NCBI GenBank assembly: GCA_964649725.1
Contig: CAZYTM010000007.1
Span: 124,001 to 188,000, forward strand
DNA length: 64,000 nt
DNA from: CAZYTM01 sp964649725
GTDB taxonomy: Bacteria; Desulfobacterota; Desulfuromonadia; Geobacterales; Geobacteraceae
Direction of reading: 5' to 3'
Shown here: positions 1 to 8,433 of the stretch, piece by piece
Layout: the number at the start of each line of letters is the position of its first letter
How positions within the stretch are numbered: position 1 is the first letter of the stretch
The notes under the pieces: generated by a model
Told to the model about the DNA's origin: nothing
The model's database searches: none
What the model saw: the letters and a program-made list of their open reading frames with translations, nothing else
Translations under genes and position numbers: made by a program

Positions 1-578
1 CCAGATGGTATGCCGAGGCGGACTATGCCAAACTGCTGCATGAAGATCTGCGGCTGCGCAAGTTCTTGAAGAAGCGCCTCTATAATTCTGGTGTCTCAAA
101 AATTGAGATCGAGCGGGCCGCTAACAAGGCGAAGATCAATATATATACCGCACGTCCCGGCCTTATAATCGGCAAGAAGGGCTCCGAAGTGGAGACCCTG
201 AAAAAGGAGCTGGCCAAACTCACTGATAAAGAGGTTTATCTCAATATACAGGAAGTACGGAAACCGGAGCTTGACGCACAACTTGTTGCGGAAAATGTGG
301 CATTGCAGCTGGAGCGTCGTATTGCTTTCCGCAGGGCCATGAAGAAAAGCGTCACCTCGTCGCTGAAATTTGGTGCCAAGGGGATACGGATTACATGCTC
401 CGGCAGGCTTGGCGGTGCAGAGATGTCCCGCACCGAATGGTACCGTGAAGGTCGTGTGCCGTTACATACCCTGCGGGCTGACATAGACTATGGTTTTGCC
501 GAAGCTAAGACCACTTATGGCATTATCGGCGTCAAGGTTCTCATCTTCAAAGGTGAAATCCTTCCTGGCCAGAATTAA
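1..578 (+). CDS. rpsC: 30S ribosomal protein S3, 5'-truncated
   Basis: The frame is open from base 3 to the TAA at 576-578, giving 191 visible residues; the usual start and roughly the first 20 residues lie outside the window. The KH-type RNA-binding loop IIGKKG is visible, followed by the conserved S3 C-terminal domain (SGRLGGAEMSRTEWYREGRVPLHTLRA region). S3 sits at the mRNA entry channel of the small subunit. It is followed 30 bases later by rplP, the normal S10-operon order. The Leu codon at 66 is internal and not a start. Confidence 0.97.
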   Translation, partial: RWYAEADYAKLLHEDLRLRKFLKKRLYNSGVSKIEIERAANKAKINIYTARPGLIIGKKGSEVETLKKELAKLTDKEVYLNIQEVRKPELDAQLVAENVALQLERRIAFRRAMKKSVTSSLKFGAKGIRITCSGRLGGAEMSRTEWYREGRVPLHTLRADIDYGFAEAKTTYGIIGVKVLIFKGEILPGQN

Positions 579-608
579 GATAAGAATTAGATACAGGAGT
601 TACCTGCG

Positions 609-1031
609 ATGTTAATGCCTAAAAAAGTCAAACATAGAAAGCAGATGAAAGGTCGGATGACAGGTACCCCGCAGCGCGGTGTGAACCTGGCCTTCGGTGA
701 ATATGGTCTGCAGGCCACAGAATGCGGCTGGCTCGACTCACGTCAGATTGAAGCAGCCCGTATCGCCATGACCCGATACATCAAGAGGGGCGGCAAAATA
801 TGGATTCGTATCTTTCCGGACAAGCCGCTAACATCTAAGCCTGCCGAGACTCGTATGGGCAAGGGTAAAGGCTCTCCCGATTCTTGGGTATGTGTCATCA
901 AACCGGGGCGTATTCTTTATGAAATGGAAGGGGTTACTGAAGAGATTGCCAAGGAAGCATTCCGTCTGGCATCTAACAAACTTCCCCTTGCTACCAAAAT
1001 AGTATCGAGGAAGGAAGGCCATGAAGGTTAA
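609..1031 (+). CDS. rplP: 50S ribosomal protein L16
   Basis: 140 residues, the family's usual length, starting MLMPKKVKHRKQ with an AGGAG box at 596-600. L16 binds 23S rRNA near the A-site tRNA elbow and is a late assembly protein of the large subunit. The conserved GGKIWIRIFPDKPLTSKPAETRMGKGKG stretch is present. Its last 11 bases overlap the start of rpmC, so the two are probably translationally coupled. Confidence 0.98.
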   Translation: MLMPKKVKHRKQMKGRMTGTPQRGVNLAFGEYGLQATECGWLDSRQIEAARIAMTRYIKRGGKIWIRIFPDKPLTSKPAETRMGKGKGSPDSWVCVIKPGRILYEMEGVTEEIAKEAFRLASNKLPLATKIVSRKEGHEG

Positions 1032-1209
1032 TGATTTGCGAACTTTGAGCGCCGATGAGCTTGAGCGGAAGGGGCAGGAATTGACCCAAGAGTTGTTTAA
1101 TCTGAGATTCCAACTCCATACCGGCCGTTTGGAAAACAGCGCAAAACTCTCCTCCGTAAAGAAGGATATTGCGCGGTTAAAGACCATTCTCCAAGAAAAG
1201 AGGGGCTAG
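1021..1209 (+). CDS. rpmC: 50S ribosomal protein L29
   Basis: 62 residues forming the expected two-helix protein (MKVNDLRTLSADEL ... ELFNLRFQLHTGRLEN). L29 lies at the exit of the peptide tunnel next to L23, where trigger factor and SRP dock. It starts inside the end of rplP, so translation is probably coupled. rpsQ follows after 10 bases. Confidence 0.97.
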   Translation: MKVNDLRTLSADELERKGQELTQELFNLRFQLHTGRLENSAKLSSVKKDIARLKTILQEKRG

Positions 1210-1219
1210 AGAGGCAGCT

Positions 1220-1477
1220 ATGAGTGAGCGCGGCAGCAGGAAAACCCAAGTTGGGGTGGTAGTTAGCGACAAGATGGATAAAACAGTCGTAGTTAAAGTT
1301 GACCGGTTGATCAAACACCCGGTTTACAATAAATTTATCAAGCGGTCAGCCAAGTATAAGGCCCATGATATCGATAACAGTTGCCGGATTGGTGATCGGG
1401 TTATAATAGTTGAAACCCGGCCGCTGAGTAAGGATAAGCGCTGGAAGGTGCGGCAGGTCATAGAAAAAAGCGCGTAA
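1220..1477 (+). CDS. rpsQ: 30S ribosomal protein S17
   Basis: 85 residues with the OB-fold signature of S17 (RKTQVGVVVSDKMDKTVVVKVDRL and the KAHDIDNSCRIGDRVIIVETRPLSKDKRW region). S17 is a primary binder of the 5' domain of 16S rRNA. The usual order rpmC-rpsQ-rplN is kept. Confidence 0.98.
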   Translation: MSERGSRKTQVGVVVSDKMDKTVVVKVDRLIKHPVYNKFIKRSAKYKAHDIDNSCRIGDRVIIVETRPLSKDKRWKVRQVIEKSA

Positions 1478-1492
1478 GGCAGGAGTCTACCT

Positions 1493-1861
1493 ATGATACA
1501 GATGCAGACAATACTAGATGTAGCGGATAATTCGGGCGCCAAGAAGCTATTTTGCATCAAGGTGCTTGGTGGATCCAAGCGTAAATATGCCAGTATCGGC
1601 GACATAATTGTGGCGTCGGTTAAGGAAGCTCTTCCCAACTCCAAAGTGAAGAAGGGTGACGTTGTGAAGGCTGTTATTGTCCGTACAGCCAAGGAAATTG
1701 GCCGCCCCGATGGTTCATACATCCGTTTTGATGGAAATTCTGGGGTTGTTATAAATAATCAGAAAGAACCGGTTGGTACGCGTATTTTTGGCCCGGTTGC
1801 TCGGGAACTGCGGGCTAAGAAATTCATGAAGATTATTTCGCTGGCCCCAGAAGTACTTTAA
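1493..1861 (+). CDS. rplN: 50S ribosomal protein L14
   Basis: 122 residues, exactly the usual length for bacterial L14. It begins MIQMQTILDVADNSGAKKLFCIKVLGG and ends ELRAKKFMKIISLAPEVL. L14 contributes to inter-subunit bridge B8. An AGGAG box (1480-1484) precedes the ATG. Confidence 0.98.
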   Translation: MIQMQTILDVADNSGAKKLFCIKVLGGSKRKYASIGDIIVASVKEALPNSKVKKGDVVKAVIVRTAKEIGRPDGSYIRFDGNSGVVINNQKEPVGTRIFGPVARELRAKKFMKIISLAPEVL

Positions 1862-1881
1862 TCAAGATAATCTGGAGATAG

Positions 1882-2211
1882 ATGATGCTCGGGAAGAATC
1901 TGCATGTTAAAAAAGGTGATACGGTTATGGTTACAACCGGCAAGGACAAAAGCAAGACCGGTAAAGTCCTGCAGATCCTGCCGAAAAAAGATGGTCTGCT
2001 GGTAGAGGGGCTTAACATTATCAAACGTCATACCCGAGCCCGTGGCAATGAGCCGGGTGGTATTGTGGAGAAAGAGTCGCCGATTCACATATCCAATGTG
2101 TTGATATATTGCGGCAAATGTAAGAAAGGTGTGCGGACTAGCGTTTCTACCCTTGATGATGGCAAAAAAGCCCGTGTTTGCGTAAAGTGCGGCGAATCGT
2201 TTGACAAATAA
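1882..2211 (+). CDS. rplX: 50S ribosomal protein L24, zinc-ribbon form
   Basis: 109 residues with an N-terminal KOW motif (VKKGDTVMVTTGKDKSKTGKVLQI). L24 initiates 50S assembly and lies by the exit tunnel. Unlike E. coli L24, the C-terminal part keeps two CxxC pairs (C77/C80 and C100/C103), the 'C+' zinc-ribbon form. Two adjacent ATG codons (1882, 1885) could start it; spacing to GGAG suits either. Its stop is separated by 12 bases from the chosen rplE start. Confidence 0.97.
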   Translation: MMLGKNLHVKKGDTVMVTTGKDKSKTGKVLQILPKKDGLLVEGLNIIKRHTRARGNEPGGIVEKESPIHISNVLIYCGKCKKGVRTSVSTLDDGKKARVCVKCGESFDK

Positions 2212-2223
2212 GTGGAGGAAGAG

Positions 2224-2763
2224 ATGGCCAGGCTGAAAGAGCTTTACCATAAAGAAATGGTTCCCCAGTTGATGAAGGACTTCAACTACAAAAATGTCAT
2301 GCAAGTCCCGAAATTGGAGAAAATTGTCGTGAATATGGGTCTTGGTGAGGCGATTCAAAACGTCAAAATACTTGATTCGGCTGTTGAAGAGCTGGCTGTA
2401 ATTACAGGGCAGAAAGCGGTGATTACCAAAGCGAAGAAGTCGATCGCCAGTTTCAAGTTGCGGCAGGGAATGCCGATCGGTTGCATGGTAACGCTTCGCA
2501 AAGATCGCATGTATGAATTTCTTGACCGACTGGTAAATGTCTCACTTCCGCGTGTTAGAGATTTCAAGGGTGTTTCTCCAAAGGGTTTCGACGGTCAGGG
2601 GAATTATTCGCTCGGTGTCAAGGAGCAGCTGATTTTCCCAGAGATCAACTATGACAAGATAGACAAGATCAAAGGTATGAATATCACTGTCGTCACATCT
2701 GCCAAGACAGATGAAGAGGGCAGGGCGTTGCTCAGACTTCTCGGCATGCCATTCAGGAATTAA
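2224..2763 (+). CDS. rplE: 50S ribosomal protein L5
   Basis: 179 residues from the ATG at 2224 (MARLKELYHKEMVPQLMKDF). The frame extends upstream to a GTG at 2212, but those bases read GTGGAGGAAGAG and look like the ribosome-binding site. L5 binds 5S rRNA and helps form bridge B1b in the central protuberance. The conserved VPKLEKIVVNMGLGEA and the C-terminal GMNITVVTSAKTDEEGRALLRLLGMPF are present. Confidence 0.97.
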   Translation: MARLKELYHKEMVPQLMKDFNYKNVMQVPKLEKIVVNMGLGEAIQNVKILDSAVEELAVITGQKAVITKAKKSIASFKLRQGMPIGCMVTLRKDRMYEFLDRLVNVSLPRVRDFKGVSPKGFDGQGNYSLGVKEQLIFPEINYDKIDKIKGMNITVVTSAKTDEEGRALLRLLGMPFRN

Positions 2764-2783
2764 ACAAGGTTCGGAGGAAACAC

Positions 2784-2969
2784 GTGGCAAAGAAATCGAT
2801 GATGTTGAAAGCACAACGTGGCAGCAAGTTCAAGGTTCGCGAGTACAATCGTTGTCCTCTTTGCGGTAGGCCGCGCGCATATTACCGGAAGTTTGATATG
2901 TGCAGAATATGTCTGCGCAAGCTTGCCTCCAGCGGGCAGCTCCCAGGAGTAGTCAAATCAAGCTGGTAA
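2784..2969 (+). CDS. rpsZ: 30S ribosomal protein S14, zinc-binding type Z
   Basis: 61 residues from a GTG start preceded by CGGAGG. This is the short zinc-dependent S14 with C24-x2-C27 and C40-x2-C43, unlike the ~100-residue zinc-free form. It is a head protein of the 30S subunit and sits in the normal place between rplE and rpsH. Confidence 0.97.
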   Translation: MAKKSMMLKAQRGSKFKVREYNRCPLCGRPRAYYRKFDMCRICLRKLASSGQLPGVVKSSW

Positions 2970-3000
2970 CAGCCATAGAAAAGATAGAGGAGTAGAATCG

Positions 3001-3399
3001 ATGTCGATGACTGATCCCATAGCCGATATGCTGACCCGAATCAGGAATGCCAATATGGCAAAACTGCAAAAGGTGGATATCCCTTCTTCAAACATGAAGG
3101 TGAGTCTGGCCAATGTCCTGCGAAGCGAAGGCTTCGTCAAGAATTACAAGGTGATAGCGGACCAGAAACAAGGTATTCTCCGTGTTTATCTAAAGTACAT
3201 CGATGAAAAGGACTCGGTCATTAACGAGATCAAACGAATTAGCCGTCCAGGTAGCAGGGCATATGTAAAGAGTGACGATATTCCTAAGGTTAAAAATGGA
3301 CTTGGAATCGCCATACTCTCAACATCCAAAGGGATAATGGCTGATAAGTCGGCCCGTGAAGCGGGTATCGGCGGTGAAATCATCTGTACCGTGTGGTAA
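3001..3399 (+). CDS. rpsH: 30S ribosomal protein S8
   Basis: 132 residues, the usual length. It begins MSMTDPIADMLTRIRNAN and ends with the S8 signature STSKGIMADKSAREAGIGGEIICTVW. S8 binds the central domain of 16S rRNA and, in enterobacteria, also the spc mRNA as a feedback repressor; whether that happens here cannot be read from sequence. The second Met (3007) is an alternative start. Confidence 0.98.
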   Translation: MSMTDPIADMLTRIRNANMAKLQKVDIPSSNMKVSLANVLRSEGFVKNYKVIADQKQGILRVYLKYIDEKDSVINEIKRISRPGSRAYVKSDDIPKVKNGLGIAILSTSKGIMADKSAREAGIGGEIICTVW

Positions 3400-3424
3400 A
3401 ACAAGCAACTAGGAGAAGCAAGCA

Positions 3425-3964
3425 ATGTCGAGAATTGGTAAACTTCCAATAGCAATACCACAAGGAGTCAAGATCACATACAGTGACTTGCAACTCAAAG
3501 TTGATGGGCCCAAAGGTTCATTATCCAGACATATTATGGAAGGTGTGACTTTAAACGTCGAGGCGTCAAATATATTCGTCCTGCGCAATGACGATAGTAT
3601 TAAATGCCGTTCCGCACATGGGCTGACTCGTACTCTGGTCAACAACATGGTGGTTGGAGTTACTAAAGGTTTTGAAACCGCTCTGGAAATTACCGGTGTA
3701 GGTTATCGTGCAGAGGCAAAAGGGGACATACTCAACCTAAGTCTAGGATATTCACATCCGATCAATTTTCAATTGCCCAAGGGAATTACGGTTGAAGTAG
3801 AAAAGATGACTAAGGTACTAGTTAAAGGGATTGATAAAGAGTTGGTAGGTCAGACAGCTGCCAAAATCAGATCTTTCCGGGGTCCTGAGCCTTATAAAGG
3901 TAAAGGGATTAAGTATGCCACTGAAACCATTCTGCGAAAAGCCGGTAAAACCGGTAAAAAATAG
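3425..3964 (+). CDS. rplF: 50S ribosomal protein L6
   Basis: 179 residues with two repeated RNA-binding folds (MSRIGKLPIAIPQGVKI and the C-terminal GPEPYKGKGIKYATETILRKAGKTGKK). L6 sits near the factor-binding site of the large subunit. An AGGAG box (3411-3415) precedes the ATG. Confidence 0.98.
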   Translation: MSRIGKLPIAIPQGVKITYSDLQLKVDGPKGSLSRHIMEGVTLNVEASNIFVLRNDDSIKCRSAHGLTRTLVNNMVVGVTKGFETALEITGVGYRAEAKGDILNLSLGYSHPINFQLPKGITVEVEKMTKVLVKGIDKELVGQTAAKIRSFRGPEPYKGKGIKYATETILRKAGKTGKK

Positions 3965-3993
3965 TATTTGCTAAACGATAAGGAGAAGGACCT

Positions 3994-4362
3994 GTGAGTT
4001 CTCAAGCCAAAAAGAAGGTCGCTCGAATCAAGCGCCAGGTGAGGGTCAGGAAAAAAATTCGGGGTACATCTGAGCGCCCTCGGCTTAATGTATTCAAAAG
4101 TGCTAGACACATATATGCCCAGGTAATCGATGATACGACCGGTACTGCGCTGGTTGCGGCATCGACATTAATTGCGGATGTGAATGCCGGTTTGAAGTAT
4201 ACGGGGAATATTGAGGCAGCCAAGAAGGTTGGAGCTGAAGTAGCCAGACTTGCTCTCGCCAAAGATATCTCGAAAGTAGTATTTGACCGGAACGGGTTTC
4301 TATATCATGGCAGAATCAAGGCTCTTGCCGAAGCCGCACGCGAAAGCGGACTTTCTTTCTAA
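3994..4362 (+). CDS. rplR: 50S ribosomal protein L18
   Basis: 122 residues from a GTG start preceded by AAGGAGAAGGA. It has a basic N-terminus and the conserved RPRLNVFKSARHIYAQVIDD and FDRNGFLYHGRIKALAEAARESGLSF segments. L18 binds 5S rRNA together with L5. Confidence 0.98.
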   Translation: MSSQAKKKVARIKRQVRVRKKIRGTSERPRLNVFKSARHIYAQVIDDTTGTALVAASTLIADVNAGLKYTGNIEAAKKVGAEVARLALAKDISKVVFDRNGFLYHGRIKALAEAARESGLSF

Positions 4363-4386
4363 TGGTTAGCTACAAGGAGGCTTGCA

Positions 4387-4875
4387 TTGCTTAAAATCAA
4401 TACCAGCGAATTAAATCTCACCGACAAGGTGGTACATATCAGCCGTGTTGCCAAGGTTGTTAAGGGGGGGCGTAGATTCAGTTTCTCCGCATTGGTTGTG
4501 GTAGGTGATGGCAACGGATATGTTGGATATGGCCTTGGCAAGGCAAATGAGGTCCCTGAAGCTATACGTAAAGGTGTAGAGCAGGCCAAGAAGAATCTCA
4601 TTAAGGTTCCGATTGTTGATGGTCAGACCATACCATATGAAATTGAGGGCCATTTTGGCGCCGGGCGTGTACTTATGATGCCTGCTTCTGCCGGTACTGG
4701 GGTTATTGCCGGCGGTGCTGCTCGGGCAGTTTTTGAGGCTGCCGGTTTGCACAATATTCTGGCCAAATGCCTTGGCTCTAATAACCCGCATAACGTTGTC
4801 AAGGCAGCATTTACTGGTCTCAAATCATTGAGAAGTCCTGAAGAAATTATGATGCGGCGAGGTCTGGCCGAGTAG
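4387..4875 (+). CDS. rpsE: 30S ribosomal protein S5
   Basis: 162 residues starting at TTG 4387, chosen because AAGGAGG lies at 4374-4380 and because the translation opens as S5 usually does (MLKINTSELNLTDKVVHISRVAKVVKGGRRFSF). S5 is an accuracy ('ram') protein and helps unwind mRNA at the entry channel. The double-stranded RNA-binding fold and the GVIAGGAARAVFEAAGLHNILAKCLGSNNPHN motif are present. Confidence 0.97.
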   Translation: MLKINTSELNLTDKVVHISRVAKVVKGGRRFSFSALVVVGDGNGYVGYGLGKANEVPEAIRKGVEQAKKNLIKVPIVDGQTIPYEIEGHFGAGRVLMMPASAGTGVIAGGAARAVFEAAGLHNILAKCLGSNNPHNVVKAAFTGLKSLRSPEEIMMRRGLAE

Positions 4876-4905
4876 GTCAGATTTCCCTGCCAAGAGGTGA
4901 TAATA

Positions 4906-5085
4906 ATGTCGACTGAACTAAAAGTCAGCCTGATCAAGAGTCATATCGGTAAGCCGGCTAGTCAGCGGGCTGTACTGAACGGTCTTGGCCTGAATAAAAG
5001 GGAGAAGACGGTGGTCTTAAAGGATACACCTGAAATCCGTGGTATGATCAGGAAAGTAGCGCATCTGGTTAAAATCGTAGAGTAA
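4906..5085 (+). CDS. rpmD: 50S ribosomal protein L30
   Basis: 59 residues from ATG 4906. An in-frame GTG at 4897 would add three residues but overlaps the AGAGGTG ribosome-binding site, so the ATG is preferred. It matches the usual ~60-residue L30 (LKVSLIKSHIGKPASQRAVLNGLGLNK ... HLVKIVE). It sits between rpsE and rplO as in other spc operons. Confidence 0.95.
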   Translation: MSTELKVSLIKSHIGKPASQRAVLNGLGLNKREKTVVLKDTPEIRGMIRKVAHLVKIVE

Positions 5086-5102
5086 AGAATTCGAGGTGGT
5101 TC

Positions 5103-5552
5103 ATGGAACTTAATAGCATAAAACCGGCCATCGGTGCCGCAAAAAAACGTAAAAGGATCGGTAGAGGTCCTGGTTCTGGCCATGGTAAGACTGCAACCAA
5201 GGGGCATAAAGGACAGAAAGCTCGTAGTGGTGGAAGTATCAAGGCCGGTTTCGAGGGTGGGCAGATGCCAATGCAACGGCGCTTGCCGAAGCGTGGTTTT
5301 AATCCACTGTCGAGAAAGGTCTATGCAGTTGTAAATGTAGGTCAGCTGGAGATATTTGAAGCTGGATCAGTAATTGATGAGGTTGCTCTTGCAGCGTGCG
5401 GGCTTATTGGAAAGGTGGCAGACGGGATCAAGGTCTTGGCTGACGGTGAATTAACCAAGTCACTTTCAATAAAAGCCCATAAGTTCAGTGTTGCGGCGCG
5501 GGAGAAAATCACTGCTGCTGGTGGGACCGTAGTGGAGATCGAATCTTGCTAG
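5103..5552 (+). CDS. rplO: 50S ribosomal protein L15
   Basis: 149 residues with the basic glycine-rich N-terminal tail typical of L15 (KRKRIGRGPGSGHGKTATKGHKGQKARSGG) and the globular C-terminus ending KITAAGGTVVEIESC. L15 is a late assembly protein of 50S. Its last 7 bases overlap the TTG start of secY. Confidence 0.98.
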   Translation: MELNSIKPAIGAAKKRKRIGRGPGSGHGKTATKGHKGQKARSGGSIKAGFEGGQMPMQRRLPKRGFNPLSRKVYAVVNVGQLEIFEAGSVIDEVALAACGLIGKVADGIKVLADGELTKSLSIKAHKFSVAAREKITAAGGTVVEIESC

Positions 5553-6853
5553 AAGCCTTCCAGAATATCTTCAGGATCCCTGAATTAAAACGTCGGGTCC
5601 TCTTTTCACTCGGCATGCTGGCTGTCTATCGGGTCGGTTGCCACATACCAACACCAGGTATAGATAGTCAGGCGCTGGCCTTCTTTTTCAAACAGGCGCA
5701 AGGCACATTGCTTGGACTGTTTGACATGTTTTCTGGTGGTGCCTTGGAGAAACTGACTGTTTTTGCCCTAGGCATCATGCCATATATCTCCTCCTCTATT
5801 ATCTTTCAATTGCTTACGGTAGTTGTGCCGGCCATAGAAAAGCTTTCCAAGGAAGGTGAGGCTGGCCGGAAAAAAATTATCCAGTATACCCGTTATGGGA
5901 CCATTCTGTTGAGTGTAGTTCAGGCTCTTGGAATCAGTATAGGTCTTGAAAGCATGCGAGGGCCGGCTGGTGAAATGGTTGTGCCTGCACCAGGTTGGGG
6001 GTTTCGGATTATGACCGTAATAACCCTGACTGCAGGAACGGCATTCATTATGTGGCTTGGTGAACAGATGTCGGAAAAGGGGATAGGAAACGGCATCTCT
6101 CTAATCATATTTGCTGGCATTGTTGCACGCATACCAACTGCAATACTTAACACAGTAAGACTTTTAAAGGCCGGGCAGCTGTCATTATTCGTGGTTATTT
6201 TCGTTGTCGCGCTGATGTTTGCCGTGGTGGCAGCAGTAGTATTTGTCGAGCGGGGCCAACGTCGAGTGCCGATACATTATGCCAAAAGAGTTGTGGGGCT
6301 AAAGACTTTTGGTGCACAGACTTCACATTTACCATTAAAAGTTAACATGGCCGGGGTAATACCACCAATTTTTGCTTCATCTATCATAATGTTTCCTGCG
6401 ACTATTGGCAATTTTATTGATAACCCGATGGTGCAGAAGATTTCCAATAGTCTTACACCGGGTAATTGGGCATACAACATATTTTTTGTTGCCTTTATAG
6501 TCTTTTTCTGTTATTTCTATACGGCTGTGACATTTAATCCGATAGATGTGGCCGACAATGTTAAAAAACATGGTGGCTACATACCGGGGATCAGGCCAGG
6601 CAAGGAAACATCTGAGTTTCTTGACAGAGTACTAACCAAACTTACTTTTGCCGGGTCGATTTATATTTCTATTGTCTGTGTTCTTCCCTCCATATTGATT
6701 GGCAAGTTCAATCTACCATTTTACTTCGGTGGGACTGCATTGCTGATTGCTGTAGGCGTAGGGATGGACACTGTGGCACAAATCGAATCACATTTGATTA
6801 CCCGCAGTTATGAAGGCTTTATGAAGGGTGTCAAGATTAAGGGCAGACGCTGA
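5546..6853 (+). CDS. secY: Protein translocase subunit SecY
   Basis: 435 residues, the usual SecY length, with about ten hydrophobic membrane segments. It forms the protein-conducting channel with SecE and SecG in the inner membrane. Family signatures visible include VYRVGCHIPTPGID, FALGIMPYISSSIIFQLL and YADNVKKHGGYIPGIRPG-like VADNVKKHGGYIPGIRPG, and the C-terminal SYEGFMKGVKIKGRR tail. The TTG start lies within the end of rplO, implying translational coupling. Confidence 0.98.
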   Translation: MLEAFQNIFRIPELKRRVLFSLGMLAVYRVGCHIPTPGIDSQALAFFFKQAQGTLLGLFDMFSGGALEKLTVFALGIMPYISSSIIFQLLTVVVPAIEKLSKEGEAGRKKIIQYTRYGTILLSVVQALGISIGLESMRGPAGEMVVPAPGWGFRIMTVITLTAGTAFIMWLGEQMSEKGIGNGISLIIFAGIVARIPTAILNTVRLLKAGQLSLFVVIFVVALMFAVVAAVVFVERGQRRVPIHYAKRVVGLKTFGAQTSHLPLKVNMAGVIPPIFASSIIMFPATIGNFIDNPMVQKISNSLTPGNWAYNIFFVAFIVFFCYFYTAVTFNPIDVADNVKKHGGYIPGIRPGKETSEFLDRVLTKLTFAGSIYISIVCVLPSILIGKFNLPFYFGGTALLIAVGVGMDTVAQIESHLITRSYEGFMKGVKIKGRR

Positions 6854-6870
6854 CAACAAAGGATGCGCTG

Positions 6871-7524
6871 ATGAACCTTATCCTCCTCGGGCCTCCAGGC
6901 GCCGGTAAAGGGACGCAAGCAAAACTGCTGACCAAGAAATACCAGATACCACAGATTTCCACTGGGGACATTCTTCGTGCCGCAGTTAAAGAGCAGACTG
7001 CCATGGGGATGAAAGCCAAGGGATTTATGGATAGTGGTGCCTTGGTTCCAGATGAGGTGGTTGTAGGCATTGTGGAAGAGCGTTTGGCTAAACCTGATTG
7101 TAAGAACGGTTTTATCTTGGATGGGTTCCCCCGAACAACTGCTCAGGCAGACTCCTTGAGACGGATGTTGCAGGGGCTAGGCAAGGCCGTTGAACATGTC
7201 ATATCCATGGATGTTGACAAAGAAGAGTTGCTCGGTAGGATTACCGGGCGTAGAACCTGTCGTGGTTGTGGTAAAGGATATCACGTCAGTTTCGATCCGC
7301 CGAAAAATCTTGGTAAATGTGATGAATGTGGCGGTGAACTTTATCAACGTGATGATGACAGTGAAGCTACAATGCGAAATCGTCTCGATATCTACGAGGA
7401 ACAGACAGCACCGCTTATTGCATATTATTCAGCTGAATCTTTGCTCAGGCATATTCATGGCATGGGGTCGATAGAAGAAATTCAGCAGGAAATTCTGCAG
7501 GTTATTGGGGGTCAATCAGAGTGA
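6871..7524 (+). CDS. adk: Adenylate kinase, zinc-lid form
   Basis: 217 residues. It converts ATP + AMP to 2 ADP in the cytoplasm. The P-loop GPPGAGKGT is at residues 7-15, the AMP-binding STGD at 30-33 and GFPRT at 85-89. The LID domain carries four cysteines (C130, C133, C150, C153), the structural zinc form common outside enterobacteria. It sits in the classical secY-adk-map order, and its stop overlaps the GTG of map (GTGA). Confidence 0.98.
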   Translation: MNLILLGPPGAGKGTQAKLLTKKYQIPQISTGDILRAAVKEQTAMGMKAKGFMDSGALVPDEVVVGIVEERLAKPDCKNGFILDGFPRTTAQADSLRRMLQGLGKAVEHVISMDVDKEELLGRITGRRTCRGCGKGYHVSFDPPKNLGKCDECGGELYQRDDDSEATMRNRLDIYEEQTAPLIAYYSAESLLRHIHGMGSIEEIQQEILQVIGGQSE

Positions 7525-8270
7525 TCATTCTCAAATCTCCTCAGGAGATTGCTAGGATGAAACTCCCCTGCAGGATTGTCGCTGAAATTTTAGCTGTTTT
7601 GAAAGAACAGGTAATCCCAGGAGTTACAACCTTGGCCTTGAATCAACTGGCCGAGCAGGAGACAGAAAGACGCCAGGCACGACCAGCTTTTAAAGGTTAT
7701 AACGGTTACCCATATGCACTATGCTGTTCGGTTAACGAGCAGGTGGTTCATGGAATGCCGGGGAAAACACCTTTACAGGAAGGTGATATACTAAGCCTAG
7801 ATTTTGGCGTGATAAAAGATGGTTTTTATGGTGATGCTGCTATCACGCTTGCTGTAGGTAAGATTAGCGAACAGGCAGAGCGATTACTGAAAGTCACTGA
7901 AGAATCGCTATATGCTGCAATTAATTTTGCGCGACCTGAAAATCGGCTTTCAGATATATCGCATGCAGTTCAGAGCTATGTTGAGGCTAGAGGTTATTCA
8001 GTAGTCAGGGATTTTGTTGGCCATGGTATCGGTAAACAACTCCATGAAGGGCCACAAATACCAAATTTCGGTTCCCCTGGCCGAGGGATAAGACTTAAAC
8101 CAGGGTTGGTATTGGCAATTGAACCTATGATCAACGAGAAAGGTTCTGATGTCAGAGTGTTGGAAGACGGGTGGACTGCGGTTACTTGTGATAATGGGTT
8201 GTCAGCGCATTTTGAGCATACTGTAGCAATTACCGAGCACGGCCCTGAGATACTGACAAAGTTGTCATGA
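7521..8270 (+). CDS. map: Methionine aminopeptidase, type I
   Basis: 249 residues from a GTG start overlapping the adk stop by four bases. It removes N-terminal methionine from nascent proteins. The dimetal-site ligands are visible in order: Asp in LSLDFGVIKDG, Asp in YGDAAITLAVG, His in VGHGIGKQLHEGP, Glu in LAIEPMIN and Glu in AHFEHTVAIT. No infA lies between this gene and rpmJ; the gap is only 30 bases. Confidence 0.97.
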   Translation: MIILKSPQEIARMKLPCRIVAEILAVLKEQVIPGVTTLALNQLAEQETERRQARPAFKGYNGYPYALCCSVNEQVVHGMPGKTPLQEGDILSLDFGVIKDGFYGDAAITLAVGKISEQAERLLKVTEESLYAAINFARPENRLSDISHAVQSYVEARGYSVVRDFVGHGIGKQLHEGPQIPNFGSPGRGIRLKPGLVLAIEPMINEKGSDVRVLEDGWTAVTCDNGLSAHFEHTVAITEHGPEILTKLS

Positions 8271-8300
8271 CCGAGCCTGAAGAGATGGAGAGGAGTCAAC

Positions 8301-8414
8301 ATGAAAGTAAGGGCTTCCGTAAAGAAAATTTGTGACAAGTGCAAGATAGTTAAACGCAAAGGCGTTGTACGGGTAATCTGCGATATACCGAAACATTCCC
8401 AGAGACAGGGTTAA
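8301..8414 (+). CDS. rpmJ: 50S ribosomal protein L36
   Basis: A 37-residue gene. The translation MKVRASVKKICDKCKIVKRK continues to a C-terminal HSQRQG, with the zinc ligands C11, C14, C27 and H32 of the 'C+' form. GAGAGGAG lies just upstream (8287-8294). L36 stabilises 23S rRNA domain packing near the peptidyl-transferase region. rpsM follows after 19 bases. Confidence 0.97.
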   Translation: MKVRASVKKICDKCKIVKRKGVVRVICDIPKHSQRQG

Positions 8415-8433
8415 AACAAGAGGAGGGCGGGCA

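Noticed and set aside
2212..2223. GTG start of rplE four codons upstream
   Set aside because: The bases form the GGAGG-type ribosome-binding site for ATG 2224, and L5 normally starts at that Met.
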